In this document: positions 14,416 through 26,140 of the stretch, one piece after another
Layout: every line of letters begins with the position of its first letter
Position numbering within the stretch: position 1 is the first letter of the stretch
From: Drosophila pseudoobscura
Lineage: Eukaryota; Arthropoda; Insecta; Diptera; Drosophilidae
Length of the DNA: 64,000 nt
Assembly: GCF_009870125.1 (NCBI RefSeq)
Contig: NC_046683.1
Coordinates: 10,602,001 to 10,666,000, forward strand
Direction of reading: 5' to 3'
The notes under the pieces: generated by a model
Told to the model about the DNA's origin: nothing
Database searches by the model: none
Seen by the model: the letters and a program-made list of their open reading frames with translations, nothing else
Position numbers and translations under genes: made by a program

Positions 14416-15427
14416 TATTGGACCCCTCCTGGACGACGACTCTGTATCTGCTTCCCCTTACGCATCCTTTCTTCCTTACGCACTTTCTCTTATTTATTTT
14501 GCATACAGCAAAAAAAGCGAAAAAAACGTGGAAAACAGTTGGGGGCAAAATAAAAAAGGGGTTGATTATGGTCACTAGCAAATTGGTAGTACGACGCACA
14601 ACAACAGCAGTGCCCCCCCTGCCACTGGCAGCCACCCACCCACTGGAGTCCAGCTTGGACCAACCGCCGACAAGGACAAAACAAAAAGAGGAAAAGTGGA
14701 TGATTTTTCTTTATTTATTTATTCCTTTTTTTCCAGAATTTTTGTTCGTTTTATTCGCGAGCAATTTTCGCCGCTAAGATTTTGGTCTTCTCGAATACAT
14801 AGGATGGTACATGGTGCCGGTGTACATATATAAACAGGGAGATCTTGAGATTGGGAGAGGGTTGTGGGATGCTGATGCTGATGGTGATGGTGATGGGACC
14901 CCCCTTTTCGGTCTGTTTCTAATGGTTTTTAAATTTCGTAATATTTCAATGTCATTTACGACTAATGCGCAACGCGGGCAATGCCGGGCACACAAAAATC
15001 TATGGCCAAAAAAGTACAGTTGATCACAAAAAGAGTTGAGTTTTGTACCCCTCAGGCCTTTCACTTCTATCTCTTAATTACCCACCAATCGAAAAGAGGC
15101 CATTAGGTGGGACAGTGGGGGGGGGGAGTGGCAACCGACAGTTGACATTGAATTTTAGGAGGGAAAACTTTGCAATGGAATCCCGGAGCAGAAGCGGTCG
15201 AAGCGATTGTGGCTGTGGGGCTTTGGGCTGTGGGGCTGCCAGTGTATGGAAGTGAATGAAAAATTTAAAAGCCAGCACAGACACACACGCATAAATAACA
15301 CACTCACAACACAACACAAACACATGCATACAGAAATGTTGTCAAATAAACAAAATAGAGGGACAGACCGACAGACAGACACACGATTCGCATGTTTTTC
15401 TCTCCACATCCGCTTTTTTTTTTGTAT

Positions 15428-15600
15428 ACCCTTTTTGGAAGGTATACCCAGATAGTTGGAGGGCACCGCGAGACCCTATAAAATATATATATATATATAC
15501 ATATATATGTACATATACAAGTAGTTAAATATGTCTATGTTTTATTCAAATTCAAAAACGATCGGTCTAGCCGTTGCAGCTTCTTCCGAAGATGCCTGAA
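15428..15600 (+). mobile_element. DINE/SGM-like repeat fragment
   Basis: Carries a GGTATACCC end motif, GAGACCCTATAAA followed by a TA run, and GATCGGTCTAGCCG. These three blocks occur in this order in the abundant non-autonomous Helitron-type repeats of Drosophila (DINE-1, also ISX/SGM in the obscura group). The fragment is short and non-coding. The family assignment comes from remembered motifs, not alignment. Confidence 0.5.
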
Positions 15601-15883
15601 GGAATACATTTCAATTCAAAAATCAAATAAAAAAATTGGTAAAAAAGCAAGGAGTTTTATGTCATTATTAATGACTCATCACATTAAGACCAGACTATAT
15701 CTAATGGATGCCAAGGAAACCATGGGTCCTGCAAGAGTATCAAAAGCTGTCGCATCCATAGATGGTCTTTCTTTCTATATTTTCGTTTTTTTTGGCAAGT
15801 GAAAGTGCGAGTTGGAGGTGGATAGAGGTAGGAAAGGGGCAAAGGCAAAGTCCAGACGAAAGTGAATGTCAAATGGGGGTAGC

Positions 15884-15885
15884 AG

Positions 15886-15912
<27 letters not shown>
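15884..15912. repeat. (AC)n microsatellite
   Basis: Uninterrupted AC run. A similar GT run lies at about 16,114-16,141. Confidence 0.85.
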
Positions 15913-15916
<4 letters not shown>

Positions 15917-17508
15917 TCGCACTCCCATACAGAAACGCGTGCCACACATGTGGCAGAAGCTAAAGAACGTAATCGCACGTAAGTCCCGACGTCCAGTAAA
16001 AAATGCAAAAAAAAAGAAAACCCGAAAACGAAAACGAACAACGAAAAGCGAAAACAGGAAACGAGAAAGCTGCCACATGGAAAGAGAGAGTCCTGCGTAA
16101 AAAATTGATGCGTATGTGTGTGTGTGTGTGTGTGTGTGTGTAGGCAGGCCACCCCAGCAGCCCAGCAGCATCACCCCCCAACCCATACAATGCCACTCTC
16201 TCTGTCCCCTCCCCCGCCCACACCGCACGTCTGCGTCAGTCACAAGTCATTGAATGTCCTTCGCCGGCAGCTGCTGGCAATTCCTGGCCAATATATCCAG
16301 ACATCAACGCGCTTCAAATTTCAATACATATATTGCATAATGCAAAGATCAAAGTTCCTGCCTGGCCACTCTCCATGGGAGTGGGTGGAGTGGGGTGGGG
16401 CGGGGTGGGGTGAGGGTGCCGTCGAGGAAGGGGAGTGTGACTTGGACTTGAAACTCATTTGGGCAATTGAAAACGTCGAGAGAAGGGGGCGATTCAAACA
16501 GATCACAAGAACGAAGAGCTTAAAGTACGAATACTCGTGTGTATTCCTCTGGGAGTTTCCCTAAACATCGTTTTCCTTACAATTTGATTGTCGTGGATGG
16601 GTGGAAGATGCACAGAACTTAGCTGGAAAACTTAATTTCCTTTATTCCTGATTGAAGACATGATGCAATTATACAAGGTGTTCACGGTCCCTTCATAATC
16701 CGACAACAACAAAATTACATATTGCATATTATAGAAAAAGCATATAAAAAAAATACCACAGAACTAGAAGTAATCTTTATATATTATGTATTAGAACATT
16801 TTAATATAACTAAAAATGTTGAAGAAAAATAATTAATGGATGCATAAAATTAAAATACTAATACATCAGTAATATCATTTTATTTTACAATTTTAAAACC
16901 CACGGGCCTGTTAAGGGTTAATCAACATCAACATATGCCGTCTCACTCACACTAACTATACTATATGCATTTCACTCGCACTTATTGCTAGCATACGTTA
17001 AGGGACTGACTTTTGCCGACGAGACCACCTTGAACTGGAGAAATTGTCTACGTTTACCAGCACTGCTTGACCAGGGCTCAATGATGGATTTCTTGATGCA
17101 TGTTGCATTGCTGAAATCCAAAATAATACAAAACAATAAATTGCTTCGGTTTTGCGAGGAATTTTTCCAGTTTGAAGCGACTTTTTTTCGTCGCAATATT
17201 CCAATTTCCCAATATCGATAGGTTCTGAGGCGATTAGTGTGGTGAAATAGGCATCATAAACGTTTACCAGCACTTAAAAAATTATGGATGACTCATTGTG
17301 GCAGTGAACCATTTAATTTTTTGCATCTGTTCGAAGAATAGCCAGTGACCAGTAGGGCAACCTCCCTGGCATCACAGATCCACTAATACTTGTAACTTGT
17401 AGGTGGACTGGTCTGGAGCGCTCATATGAAATTCGATTTTGTTTTGCTAAAACAGAGATGCGCCCCTGGAAGGCAGCATGGTTACAATTTTGCTGGCTGG
17501 GTGGTACA

Positions 17509-17592
17509 GCTCTACAACGCGAACAGTGGACAAATGTGGATACCACTCAGTGAATGATCTCTCGAATAGGAACCTCTTGAGCCTGGGCCCTG
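17509..17592 (+). repeat. Dispersed 84-bp direct repeat, copy 2
   Basis: Partner of 14,332-14,415 in the same orientation. The block GATCTCTCGAATAGGAACC and the following TCTTGAGCCTGGGCCCTG are identical in both copies. Confidence 0.8.
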
Positions 17593-18186
17593 GCTCGCTG
17601 ATTCTAGTCCAGTGTAGTCTAGTATAAAGAACAGTTCATATTTTGTTTAATTTGTTTAGATTAAAAGGGCTTTTATAGGTCTTACATTATTTATAATTTA
17701 TCACTGTCCCTGGTCTCTGGCTTATTAGCCAGCCAAATCTTACGATTTCCGATTTGGAATATTTTTGTTTGTTTTTCGATGGCCGGAGCATGGACTACTT
17801 GTACACCGACTGGTTCCAATACTCCAGTGTGCTTTCTGAGTAGGGTAGGGTAGGGCAGGGCTGGGTTGGTAGTATTGCATACAGTGTGCCCTTCCTTTTT
17901 GTACAAGTGATTGTCATCTAATTGTCAGTTTTCGGGAATGTGAGTAGGCCTTGGCTAAACTTTTGTTTAACTTTCTGCCTTTAGCTGTGCAGTTCTCACA
18001 ATTTTTCAGTTGTTCATATTTGATAAAACAGTGCAGTTCGAAAAGCAGGTAAAACAAAAAAAACAAAAAAACGAAAAAACGAAAAAACGAAAAAAAAAAA
18101 AACAAAAATTGAATTGTGAAAATAATTGTGTTTAGTTTTGGAAACCCTTTTACAGTTCCTTTCGATTCATTGAAAAGTTGCAAAGT

Positions 18187-20622
18187 ATGTTCAGGGGCTC
18201 ACCGGGAAACAAGCCGCCCCTGCTGCCCATCGGGGCGGAGAGGGCCATCCGTTTGCGCACAGCGAAGACTCTGGACCCGAAATTGTGCAGAGTCACTGGC
18301 GATGGCAAATCGAACAGTTCCGCACCCGAGTGGGGACACCCCTATCAGACATACTTCAAAGCCAGAAAGCTGTCACTCGTGCCGCCCGAGAGTGACGAGG
18401 CGAAACCAAGTCGCCCCAACCGGGGCGACGAGAAACAGAAGCAGCGCTCATCGTCCAGCAGCGGTGAACCAAAGTTGCAGCCGGAACAGCATTCTGGCCC
18501 CATATACCAGGCACCACAGAATGCCACAGCAGGGGCAGCCAGGAACCAGGATGCAAGACGGATGCCGTTCCAGGAGCGGCCGAAGCCGTTCGAGGAGCGG
18601 CCGAAGCCGTTCGAGGAGCGGCCGAAGCCGTTCCAGGAGCGGCCGAAGCCGTTCGAGGAGCGGCCGATGCAGACGATATTCGCGGGGAAGGCGGCACAGC
18701 CAAACCGTCAGCAGCGCCGAGCCTCCGACGCTTTCGGAATGCCGCCAGTGCGCGAGGAGGAGGAGGAGGTGCCATTGAACTTTGGCGGCGCCGAACAGCA
18801 GTCCACTGAGACACCACTGGAGTACACGAACGCGATTCTCTACAACGACCTGGTGACCGTCCAGCAGAGGAGCTGCAAAATAGCTCAGTACATCAGAGAC
18901 GCGCTGCCCACCCACATGCAGCGCCAGCTCTTCCAGCAGGAGATTATCGGCCAGCACCTGGTGGCCGAGCGCAAGTTTTGTGAGCTGCTCGAAGTGCGTC
19001 ATCAGGCCATTTATGAATGGATGGCCCAGAAATCAAACCAGGCCCAGGCCGAAGCCGGGGCCAAGGGCCAGAGTAAGGATCAGAAACAAGACCAGAAGGA
19101 CCATCCGAAGCAGAATAAGCACCAGGACCAGAATCAGGATAATGGCCAGAATCCGAAAGACGTACAGTATCGGGCCAAGAATCTGGGAACTGCCAACGAC
19201 ACATTCGGCCGTTTTAAAAAAGGTTCGCGCTTTAGTGCACAAAGTACTCCAATGCATCGTTTGATGAGGGGATCACCTCCAGGGTCGCATCTATCGGGAT
19301 CTGTACCGGACTCTTCATCTGGTGGTCGGCCAGCATCGTCGTCTGAGGGTCTGCCGCTACCCAAATCTTCCTCTGAGACTCTGCCAGAGGGGAAACAAGG
19401 GACTCTACCACGGCCATCGCCAGCTACTGTTGACTCCCTATGGTCTATAAGTGGATCTTCGACAGCTAGTGGCCGACGAACTTGGGGCCTGCCACCAGCT
19501 CTGCATGGGTCTCTATTTTCCTCGCCCCCCTTGGGGCCCCAGGGATCTCCATTTGAGTTTACTCAGGACGATGTCCAAGGATCTGCAGAGGGACACATGC
19601 AAGGATCCCCTAACACTGAACGACTATCGACTATATCGGGATCCCCAGGGTCTCAAGGATCTTCACAAGCAACCCTCAAAGCGCCGTCATCTGCCTCAGT
19701 GACTCCCGTGTCCACTCCTAATGGATCTCTAGAGGAGGCTAAGAAACAATCGCCTCCACAAAGTACTACTGTGGATGGAAAAGCCAACGGCCCATGGTAT
19801 CAAAATTCCACCGAAGGAGCTGCAGCTCCATTCAAAGCTCCATCTGGAGCTGCGGGCCAAGCGTTGATGTACCAAGAGCCCAGCCAATGGCCACCGATTG
19901 GTGCTTCCGCACGCAACACATCCGGCGGATCTTCCGCCAGTACCCAGGTAACAGGGGCCAACCAAGCAAGCTCATCGACTTCGGTGGGACCGCACACTTG
20001 GCCTCTCGTTGGCTCTTTATCACGTGGCCAATCCCGAGCCCAGACACGTGCTCCACCACAGAATACATCACGCGGGCCACAACGCAGGTCCCAACGTTCG
20101 ACTTCACGGGTCCATCGACAGCCGCATCCATCAGTGGTCCTCGGGTGCACACCATGGGCTCACGTCAAGGCTGCCGCAGCACCCAGCGGCCCGGCCAAGT
20201 TCCACGCTATAGGAGACAACAGTCGCTTCCACAATAACGAGAAGCATGCCGACGGTCAGCGCTACAACAATCATTACAATAGCCACAATCGTCACAATCT
20301 TCACGGCCACGAGAATCACAACAATCACCAGGTCCCACCCACAAAGAGGATCTACGGAGGCGTTCCCAAGACCGAACCCCCAAGCCGCATGTACACGGCC
20401 ACACAGCCTTCGCCGGCTAGAATCCAGACGCCCCACATTCTGGAGAAACAACAGCTGGGCAATGCCATGCCCAAGCTCCCGATGCCACAAACTCGTCACT
20501 ACAGTGCCATGCAGAAGCATCCCCAATCAATCACCACCAAAAAGACATTGCAGCCCGGTCGTGGTTCCGAGCCCGATCGCGGCCCCGACACACACGCAAA
20601 GCCGAAGGGGGCCAACTCTTAA
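18187..20622 (+). CDS. Unrecognised 811-aa low-complexity protein (candidate orphan gene)
   Basis: A single uninterrupted frame of 811 codons, far longer than chance allows and clearly distinct in composition from its surroundings. I place the start at the ATG at 18,187, which has A at -3; the frame is open a few codons upstream but without an ATG. Order of segments: a basic N-terminus with WGHPYQTYFKARKLSL near residue 50; about five tandem copies of PFEERPK/PFQERPK (residues 126-160); an EEEEE acidic patch; a probably helical block of about 70 residues (209-280; CKIAQYIRDALP, RQLFQQEIIGQHLV, YEWMAQK); a Q/K/D-rich stretch; a long S/P/G-rich disordered region; an N/H-rich segment (about 677-718); and a basic tail. 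I see no signal peptide, membrane segment or catalytic motif. I do not recognise the family. It stands alone, more than 10 kb from other firm genes, with no canonical AATAAA seen soon after the stop. Upstream non-coding exons are possible. Confidence 0.72.
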   Translation: MFRGSPGNKPPLLPIGAERAIRLRTAKTLDPKLCRVTGDGKSNSSAPEWGHPYQTYFKARKLSLVPPESDEAKPSRPNRGDEKQKQRSSSSSGEPKLQPEQHSGPIYQAPQNATAGAARNQDARRMPFQERPKPFEERPKPFEERPKPFQERPKPFEERPMQTIFAGKAAQPNRQQRRASDAFGMPPVREEEEEVPLNFGGAEQQSTETPLEYTNAILYNDLVTVQQRSCKIAQYIRDALPTHMQRQLFQQEIIGQHLVAERKFCELLEVRHQAIYEWMAQKSNQAQAEAGAKGQSKDQKQDQKDHPKQNKHQDQNQDNGQNPKDVQYRAKNLGTANDTFGRFKKGSRFSAQSTPMHRLMRGSPPGSHLSGSVPDSSSGGRPASSSEGLPLPKSSSETLPEGKQGTLPRPSPATVDSLWSISGSSTASGRRTWGLPPALHGSLFSSPPLGPQGSPFEFTQDDVQGSAEGHMQGSPNTERLSTISGSPGSQGSSQATLKAPSSASVTPVSTPNGSLEEAKKQSPPQSTTVDGKANGPWYQNSTEGAAAPFKAPSGAAGQALMYQEPSQWPPIGASARNTSGGSSASTQVTGANQASSSTSVGPHTWPLVGSLSRGQSRAQTRAPPQNTSRGPQRRSQRSTSRVHRQPHPSVVLGCTPWAHVKAAAAPSGPAKFHAIGDNSRFHNNEKHADGQRYNNHYNSHNRHNLHGHENHNNHQVPPTKRIYGGVPKTEPPSRMYTATQPSPARIQTPHILEKQQLGNAMPKLPMPQTRHYSAMQKHPQSITTKKTLQPGRGSEPDRGPDTHAKPKGANS
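18564..18668 (+). repeat. Coding 21-bp minisatellite (PFEERPK units)
   Basis: Five in-frame copies of a 21-bp unit, differing mainly at one codon (GAG or CAG, giving E or Q). Because the unit is a multiple of three, copy-number change would keep the frame. Confidence 0.9.
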
Positions 20623-21711
20623 GCTTTTCAAAAGACATCAAGATAGCCCAAAATTGTCTATAAGATGGAGAGACGACTCCTCTTTTGACAGCAAGATCAC
20701 AGCAATTAACAACAGAAAAACACAGAACCACGAAGATGAGTAAATTCAGCAGTGTACGATTTTGGATCTAAACGCATTTCAAAATCTGAGCTTATTATTA
20801 CAATTTTACGAACATTTGTCCAACATTTGTGTCGATTCGAGAACCAATTTTATACAAAAACTTACACTTTTATACACGACGAGCTTGGGTTTTCATTTCA
20901 TTCCATATCCCTTAGGATCAAAAGCAGAATGATTCTCTGATCTCGGAGACTTCTGGTTGACTCTTCGGCAAACCCCGTTCGTGCTGGTTATTTTCCACTA
21001 AAATACTCGAAATTCGATTCGTGTTCGTCAAGGTAAAACGTGATATGTTTTGATGGCCTGTTCCGGTGCCCCGATGATTGGCACAACCACCCCACACCCA
21101 CCCACATGTGCCACACATGCTACCAGCCACCACTGCGCTCATCCGGAACCTGGCTACGGCCTACCGCCTCCCGCCGCCCACCTCCAGCCTCCTGCCACCC
21201 TGTGGTCCGTAGAAGCAACGCTAATTTCCAAAGCTTTTGGCCAACGGCGCTTATGAGCTCTCGGCCCATGAAGTTCGCATTACGTATGTAAAATAGTGCA
21301 GAAAACCCACCGTACCATCACCACCTACCCTCTCCACTTGGGCTTTGGGACTGTCCCTGTCCCTGTCCCTCTTACTGTTCCTGTTCCTGGCCTTGATTCT
21401 GGATCTGGCTCTGGTTCTGGGCCCCAGACTTAAGGCACAACTTACGCACTTTACATACGAGTAAAACAACAACAAAAACAACAATGAAAAGAAACAAAGA
21501 ATTAAGTCGAGGCTTTAGATACCTAGTTTCGCTCAAATAAGGACAATTGAAATTTTTCATTGGAATATCTCTGTTTTGAAATATTTTCATAGGTGCAGCA
21601 CTTCCTCTTTTCTCCCTGGAAATCCTTCGGTGCACCGTGAACCCAGTCCCAGATGAGAGGTACTCAAGGGTTCGCCTCAGATCCTGCTCCCTTTGCCTGC
21701 TGCCGGTATAC

Positions 21712-21740
21712 CCTCTGCAAGGGTATACTCGTTTGAACAG
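21712..21740. mobile_element. DINE-like terminal fragment
   Basis: Contains TATACCCTCTGCAAGGGTATA, the inverted end motif of DINE-type fly repeats. Only the terminus is recognisable. Confidence 0.4.
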
Positions 21741-23195
21741 GCATGGGAACAGGAACGGCCCTGGGGGGGAAGGACAGCCTGGTCCAGGACATCCACAGAG
21801 AAAGAGAGAGATAAAGATAGGCCGGACTGGCAGGGGGGAGGCTGGGCAATGGCTTTTATTGTAAGTTAAGTTGATGCCCATATGCATGGGTGTGCGTGTG
21901 CGTGTGTGTGTGTTATGGGTGGAGATTGGGTATGGCGTCCCGCCTTCCGTTTGGCATTCGCAAATTTTCGTCCGTTTCGTGTGTTCGGAAATTTAAAATG
22001 TTCTCTGTGGAAATTGGTTTAGCTATGCGTGTGTGTGTGTCTGTGTGTGTGCCTGGGGGATGAGTGGCTGTAGGCTTATATAAGGCAGGTGGGTATTTGT
22101 GTATGTGCATGTGTGTGTGTGTGTGTGTGTCCAATGTCCTAACTTTCTCCACATAAACATCACAGATATATAGCCAGAGACGCCTGATTGTATGCCACAC
22201 TCGACTTGAGATTCTCAATTCAAAAACTATGCATATGTATGTGTGTGTGTGTGTGTGTGTGAAAGAGTGTCTGTGCTCTGTTGTGCTGTGGTGTGCTGTA
22301 CTGTACTGTGCCATGTGAGGCTATGCATGTGTGTGTTTAGGTAAGCAAACTTATGCGCAAGTTGTTTGTAGTCCAATTTTCCATTTTACTCAGCCACGAG
22401 CAATACTTGAGACAGCCACCGTGTGGTAACATATTCAGAGCAGCGCAATTCCATGATCTTGAAGGACATACGAGTATTTCAGAAGATGCTCTTCTTGGAG
22501 AGCAGATAGGTATCTACATACCTGTATATATTTTGGGATATTTGCAGTTTAGGCTCTGCTGTCCAAGACTGTCCTGGGTCCATCTTTAGTCCTATCCAAC
22601 ACTGTCTGATTCGATGCTAGTACACCCGTATATCAACCCTCTGGTCCCACTGTCCTGGCCGCCTCGGGCGTGTGCTTTGTGTTTGATAGTGGAGCGGATA
22701 GTTTGGCTGCCCATAAATTAGTAAGCGTCCTTTGTAGTTTGCCAACACCCACACACACACACGTACGCATCTCCCATCCAATTTCCATGTATATTATATA
22801 TGTATGCATGTCGTATATGCTGATGAGCATGTTTTGTATATAATGGCCAAGTCAGCGACACAGTTTGAAAGGATTAAACTCTGTTTTTGTAATTAAGTTG
22901 AAATTTATAATCAAGGCGAGTTCTTGTTTGTCTGCCTGAAGGGTTGGGGTCAGTGAGGCTGGCAGGGAGGGGGGGGTGGGGCGGTTGTCTCTATATGGCA
23001 TCCACCTCGTATATATGTTTACGGATAGTTTGGCTAACTTCTGGTCATGGGTGTGTGTGTTCTGTGTGCTTACAGCATTTTGTCTTATGCAAAGTAGTTT
23101 TCAAGTTGTGCGACCACAGACAAACAAATGGGGGATGGCCACAACGGAGGTGGAGGGTGTTGCCATCCTTCCTTTTTGAGGGGTTGGAGGTGTGC

Positions 23196-23385
23196 ATACC
23201 CTTGCAGAGGGTATCACAATGTTTGTCAAAAGTGTTGCAATCCATCCATCAGTTTGGTGTATGTTTCCCTTATTTTTGTATCTATCAATTGGAATATAAA
23301 TCTGGTAAAACTAAGTCTTTGGTGGGCAAGAGCCGGCCGGCAGCCTCTCTAATGCACCTGCAAGGGTATCCAAGGCTTCGGGGCA
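23196..23385 (+). mobile_element. DINE-like element, short internally deleted copy
   Basis: Opens with TACCCTTGCAGAGGGTATCA and then a GTTTGTCAAAAGTGTTGCAA block, and closes with TGCAAGGGTATCCAAGGCTTCGG. Both ends match the two ends remembered for the Drosophila DINE/INE-type repeat, in the correct relative orientation. That gives a complete but shortened non-autonomous copy of about 190 bp with no coding capacity. Confidence 0.6.
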
Positions 23386-25997
23386 TGTGGCATAGCCTGA
23401 TATCTTGTTGGTGGCTTTTTTCTGGTAACTTTGGCATTTGCACGCCTCAGCGCATTCGACAGAGATCCCAATCCCTAGCCCAAGCCCAAGCCCATTCTCA
23501 ATCCAAATCCGTAGCATACTTTTGCGAGCTGCATGTTTAATTTATGACCAAACCACACACACACATGTCTGCCTATGTGTGCTTATAGTTTTCTTTTTGC
23601 CTCTTTTTTAAGGATATTTTAAGGCAGAGACCCAGTGACTTAGTTCCCACAGCGGACGTTGAAATTTGGGTTAAAGTTTTGCATCAGAAAGAAAGCAAAA
23701 TCGAAAGCAAATGCAAAATCACGGCTCAATTTTTTTTCCGGGCGACATTAGCATTGGGTTTTGCCCGGCAATCAAATCGCTCTCTCTCACTCCCACTCCC
23801 ACTCTCTCTTTCTACAGCAGCCGCCCTGTTTGGCAGGACTAAAAGGGTTGTCTTGTCCTTGTCCGCCTTTGACGGGCAGCGAAAGTTTCCAAAAAGAAAA
23901 TCATTTGATAAGAGACAGAGACAGGACACAGGACAGGAGTGAGGAATGAGAGCAAACGAGAGCAAGCGAAGCTTGGACACAATTTCCTACTTAAAAAACA
24001 AAAAAAAAAGAGAAGAGAAAACGAGGAAAAGGCCGCCCGCCAAAGGGGGCGTCTGGACTGTCAACTACATAACATTGGAAATGAAAAGTTAAGGGAAGAT
24101 TTCCTTCTATTTTTTTTTTTGTTTGTGTCCGTTTATTTCTTTTTCGACAGACATGTATATGCATGCACGACACCGACACGGACACGGACACGTATACGGA
24201 CACGGACAGTGATACCAACGAGGTACATGCCTGCATGTGTATGTATAAATTTGGTTTTTATGTAATTTTTCATTTTGCTGACGCTGACGGCGACGCTGAC
24301 GCTGACGCCAACGTGGACGTCGCTCTTTGGTCAAGACTTTCCCGAAACTGTGCGTAGCACACTTTTCAGCAGCGGAGGAGCTCGGTAGGAGGCTCTGCTT
24401 TTGATTTCCTTTCCCGCATTTGATTGACCAAACACTCTACATAGAGAGTGGCCCAAGTGGGACAAAGCCTTGAGCCCCATATATGATAACCATACATAAT
24501 ATGGATGTATGATGAACTTGGCTATGATTTGGATTCTGCAATTAAGTAGGTGGATTCTTTGGTTCACATATACACATCTATATCTCTATATAAGCCTCGC
24601 TGTATGCGCTGTATTCTTATTTTTTGTGATAATCCCATGACAGTCCTCTTAATAGATATGGCACTCAATCCCTTAACTCTAGGCGTACCTTTTGATCTGT
24701 TAATATAAAATCAGATGTCATGAAAATTTTTAAATAATATTTCATGAGTCTAACTCTTTGCCTTTCCTTTCCTTTGAGAGTTTATCGCGTGAATCGCAAC
24801 TAGAAATGTTACAAATCTGTGTCTAACCTCTCGCCCGTATGCTAAGCTCCAACAGCTCCTGTCCCTGATCCTGTGCCAGTCCCCGTCCCCGTCCCTGCAC
24901 CTTGCTCCTGATGTTCCTGCTCCTAACCCTTCTGCTGTGTATCTGCTGTTGGCTCTCCTTTTCCGGATCCAGTCATAAACTTGCAACTTGCGCTTTTGGC
25001 ACAACTCATTTCCGGACAAGGCAGATAAGCCCATGGCCCATGGAGCGGCCATGGCCAGGGCCAGGGCCAGCACCAGTGCCAGATGCATGCCACCACCCAA
25101 CCCTCCTCCTCCTCCTCCTGCTGCTGCCTCTGGACAATCTGTCCACCTTATCATGGTAATAACTGTAAGCATGTAAGCCTGGCCAAAGGGGGTGATTTTG
25201 TAATTTTCTTTACATTTCTTTGCTGCTTTTGCTCGCTCTCTCTCTCTCCCTTTCACTCCTCCTCCTCCTCCTCCTCTGCTCCTGTCCGCCTTTTTTCGGC
25301 TTTTTTCGCCGACGCAATTTCTGGTAACCCTTTTGGGCACTTTCACTTTCCACCCCCCGCCCACACCACTCCACACCGCTCTGCTCGCCCACTGCTGCCT
25401 CCTGCCTCCTGTTTCTCTTCTGCTTTTCTCAGAGATTTTGGCTCGTTTTTTATGTGTGTTTGTATATTTTCTATATAATTTGGTGAGTTTGCTGTCCCCC
25501 TCCCCATCCCCATCCCCTCATTTCCCCCTTTCTTTTCCTTCTTTCGTTTTTCCGTTCTTCTTCTTTTTTTTTTGTGCTGGTCAGCTTTTCTGCACGCTTG
25601 GCAAACATCGCCAAAAAAAAAGAAAAAAGAAGAGAAAAAAAGGGACAGGGAAATGGTCAGGAGGGGGTTGGGCAAATGTGCAGAAAGGGGAAGGGTTGCT
25701 CAGGGAAGGATTGCAAGGGGTTATGGTTATGTTGGCCATGGCCAATTGTCCAAACGAATCTTGCGCGGCGTGCGCGTGTGGGAGTGTGGCTCTCATACAG
25801 TGAACACTCTGCCAAGTGAACTAAAGGCCCCGATTGCCGTTTGCCTCGGCTGGCCGATCGCCTGGCATCCATTTTGTACGAAAGCCAGGTGTTCAAATAG
25901 CGAACATTACAGGTGCGCTTGATCTATGATCATTCTTTATGATTCCGCGCTTAGGGTTTTCTTGGACGTCGACCCACCTCTTTCAGTGTGCTTTCCC

Positions 25998-26140
25998 TGG
26001 AGTCTGTACACAAATTCGGGTATCCCTGGCTCGTAGAGTCCCTGAAAAGACGGACAGGGCTATAGCGATATGGCTTTTGATGCCAAGAAAATATATACCT
26101 TATAAGATCGGAAATGCTTCCTTCCCACATTTTGCCAGTG
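25998..26140 (-). mobile_element. DINE/SGM-like repeat fragment
   Basis: Read on the minus strand it has a GAAGGAAGCATTTCCGA block, CTTATAAGGTATATAT, a tract ending in GCTATAGCCCTGTCCGTC, and a stretch ending in GGGATACCCG. This is the internal order of DINE-type repeats (GAAGGAAACGTTTCCGACC, CCTATAAAGTATATAT, CTAGCCATGTCCGTC). It makes the long overlapping plus-strand frame at 25,939-26,649 unlikely to be a gene. Confidence 0.6.

Larger units (their letters stand above)
1..18186. other. Gene-poor, microsatellite-dense intergenic region
   Basis: I find no convincing coding region here. The open frames present are short, rich in H/T, V/C or F from simple repeats, and overlap one another on both strands. 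The stretch holds many (CA)n, (GA)n and (TC)n runs, purine- or pyrimidine-rich blocks (9,780-10,130; 12,340-13,120), AT-rich blocks (1,060-1,860; 16,680-16,920), one DINE-like fragment near 15,430-15,600, and an 84-bp repeat pair. Introns, untranslated exons or a non-coding RNA cannot be excluded. Confidence 0.6.
20623..25997. other. Gene-poor region with simple repeats
   Basis: I see no supported gene. It includes TG runs (about 21,895-21,912; 22,106-22,130; 22,238-22,261), a CTGTCC hexamer block (21,350-21,420), ACGGAC repeats (24,170-24,210), GACGCT repeats (24,280-24,312), DINE-like pieces, and long pyrimidine- or purine-rich blocks around 25,200-25,700. A weak minus-strand frame with a signal-peptide-like start (25,088-24,750) is treated under findings. 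Confidence 0.55.

Noticed and set aside
16985..17273. Frames on both strands (78 and 91 codons) with protein-like composition
   Set aside because: Too short, no ATG-based start on the plus frame, no recognised motif, and both strands are equally open.
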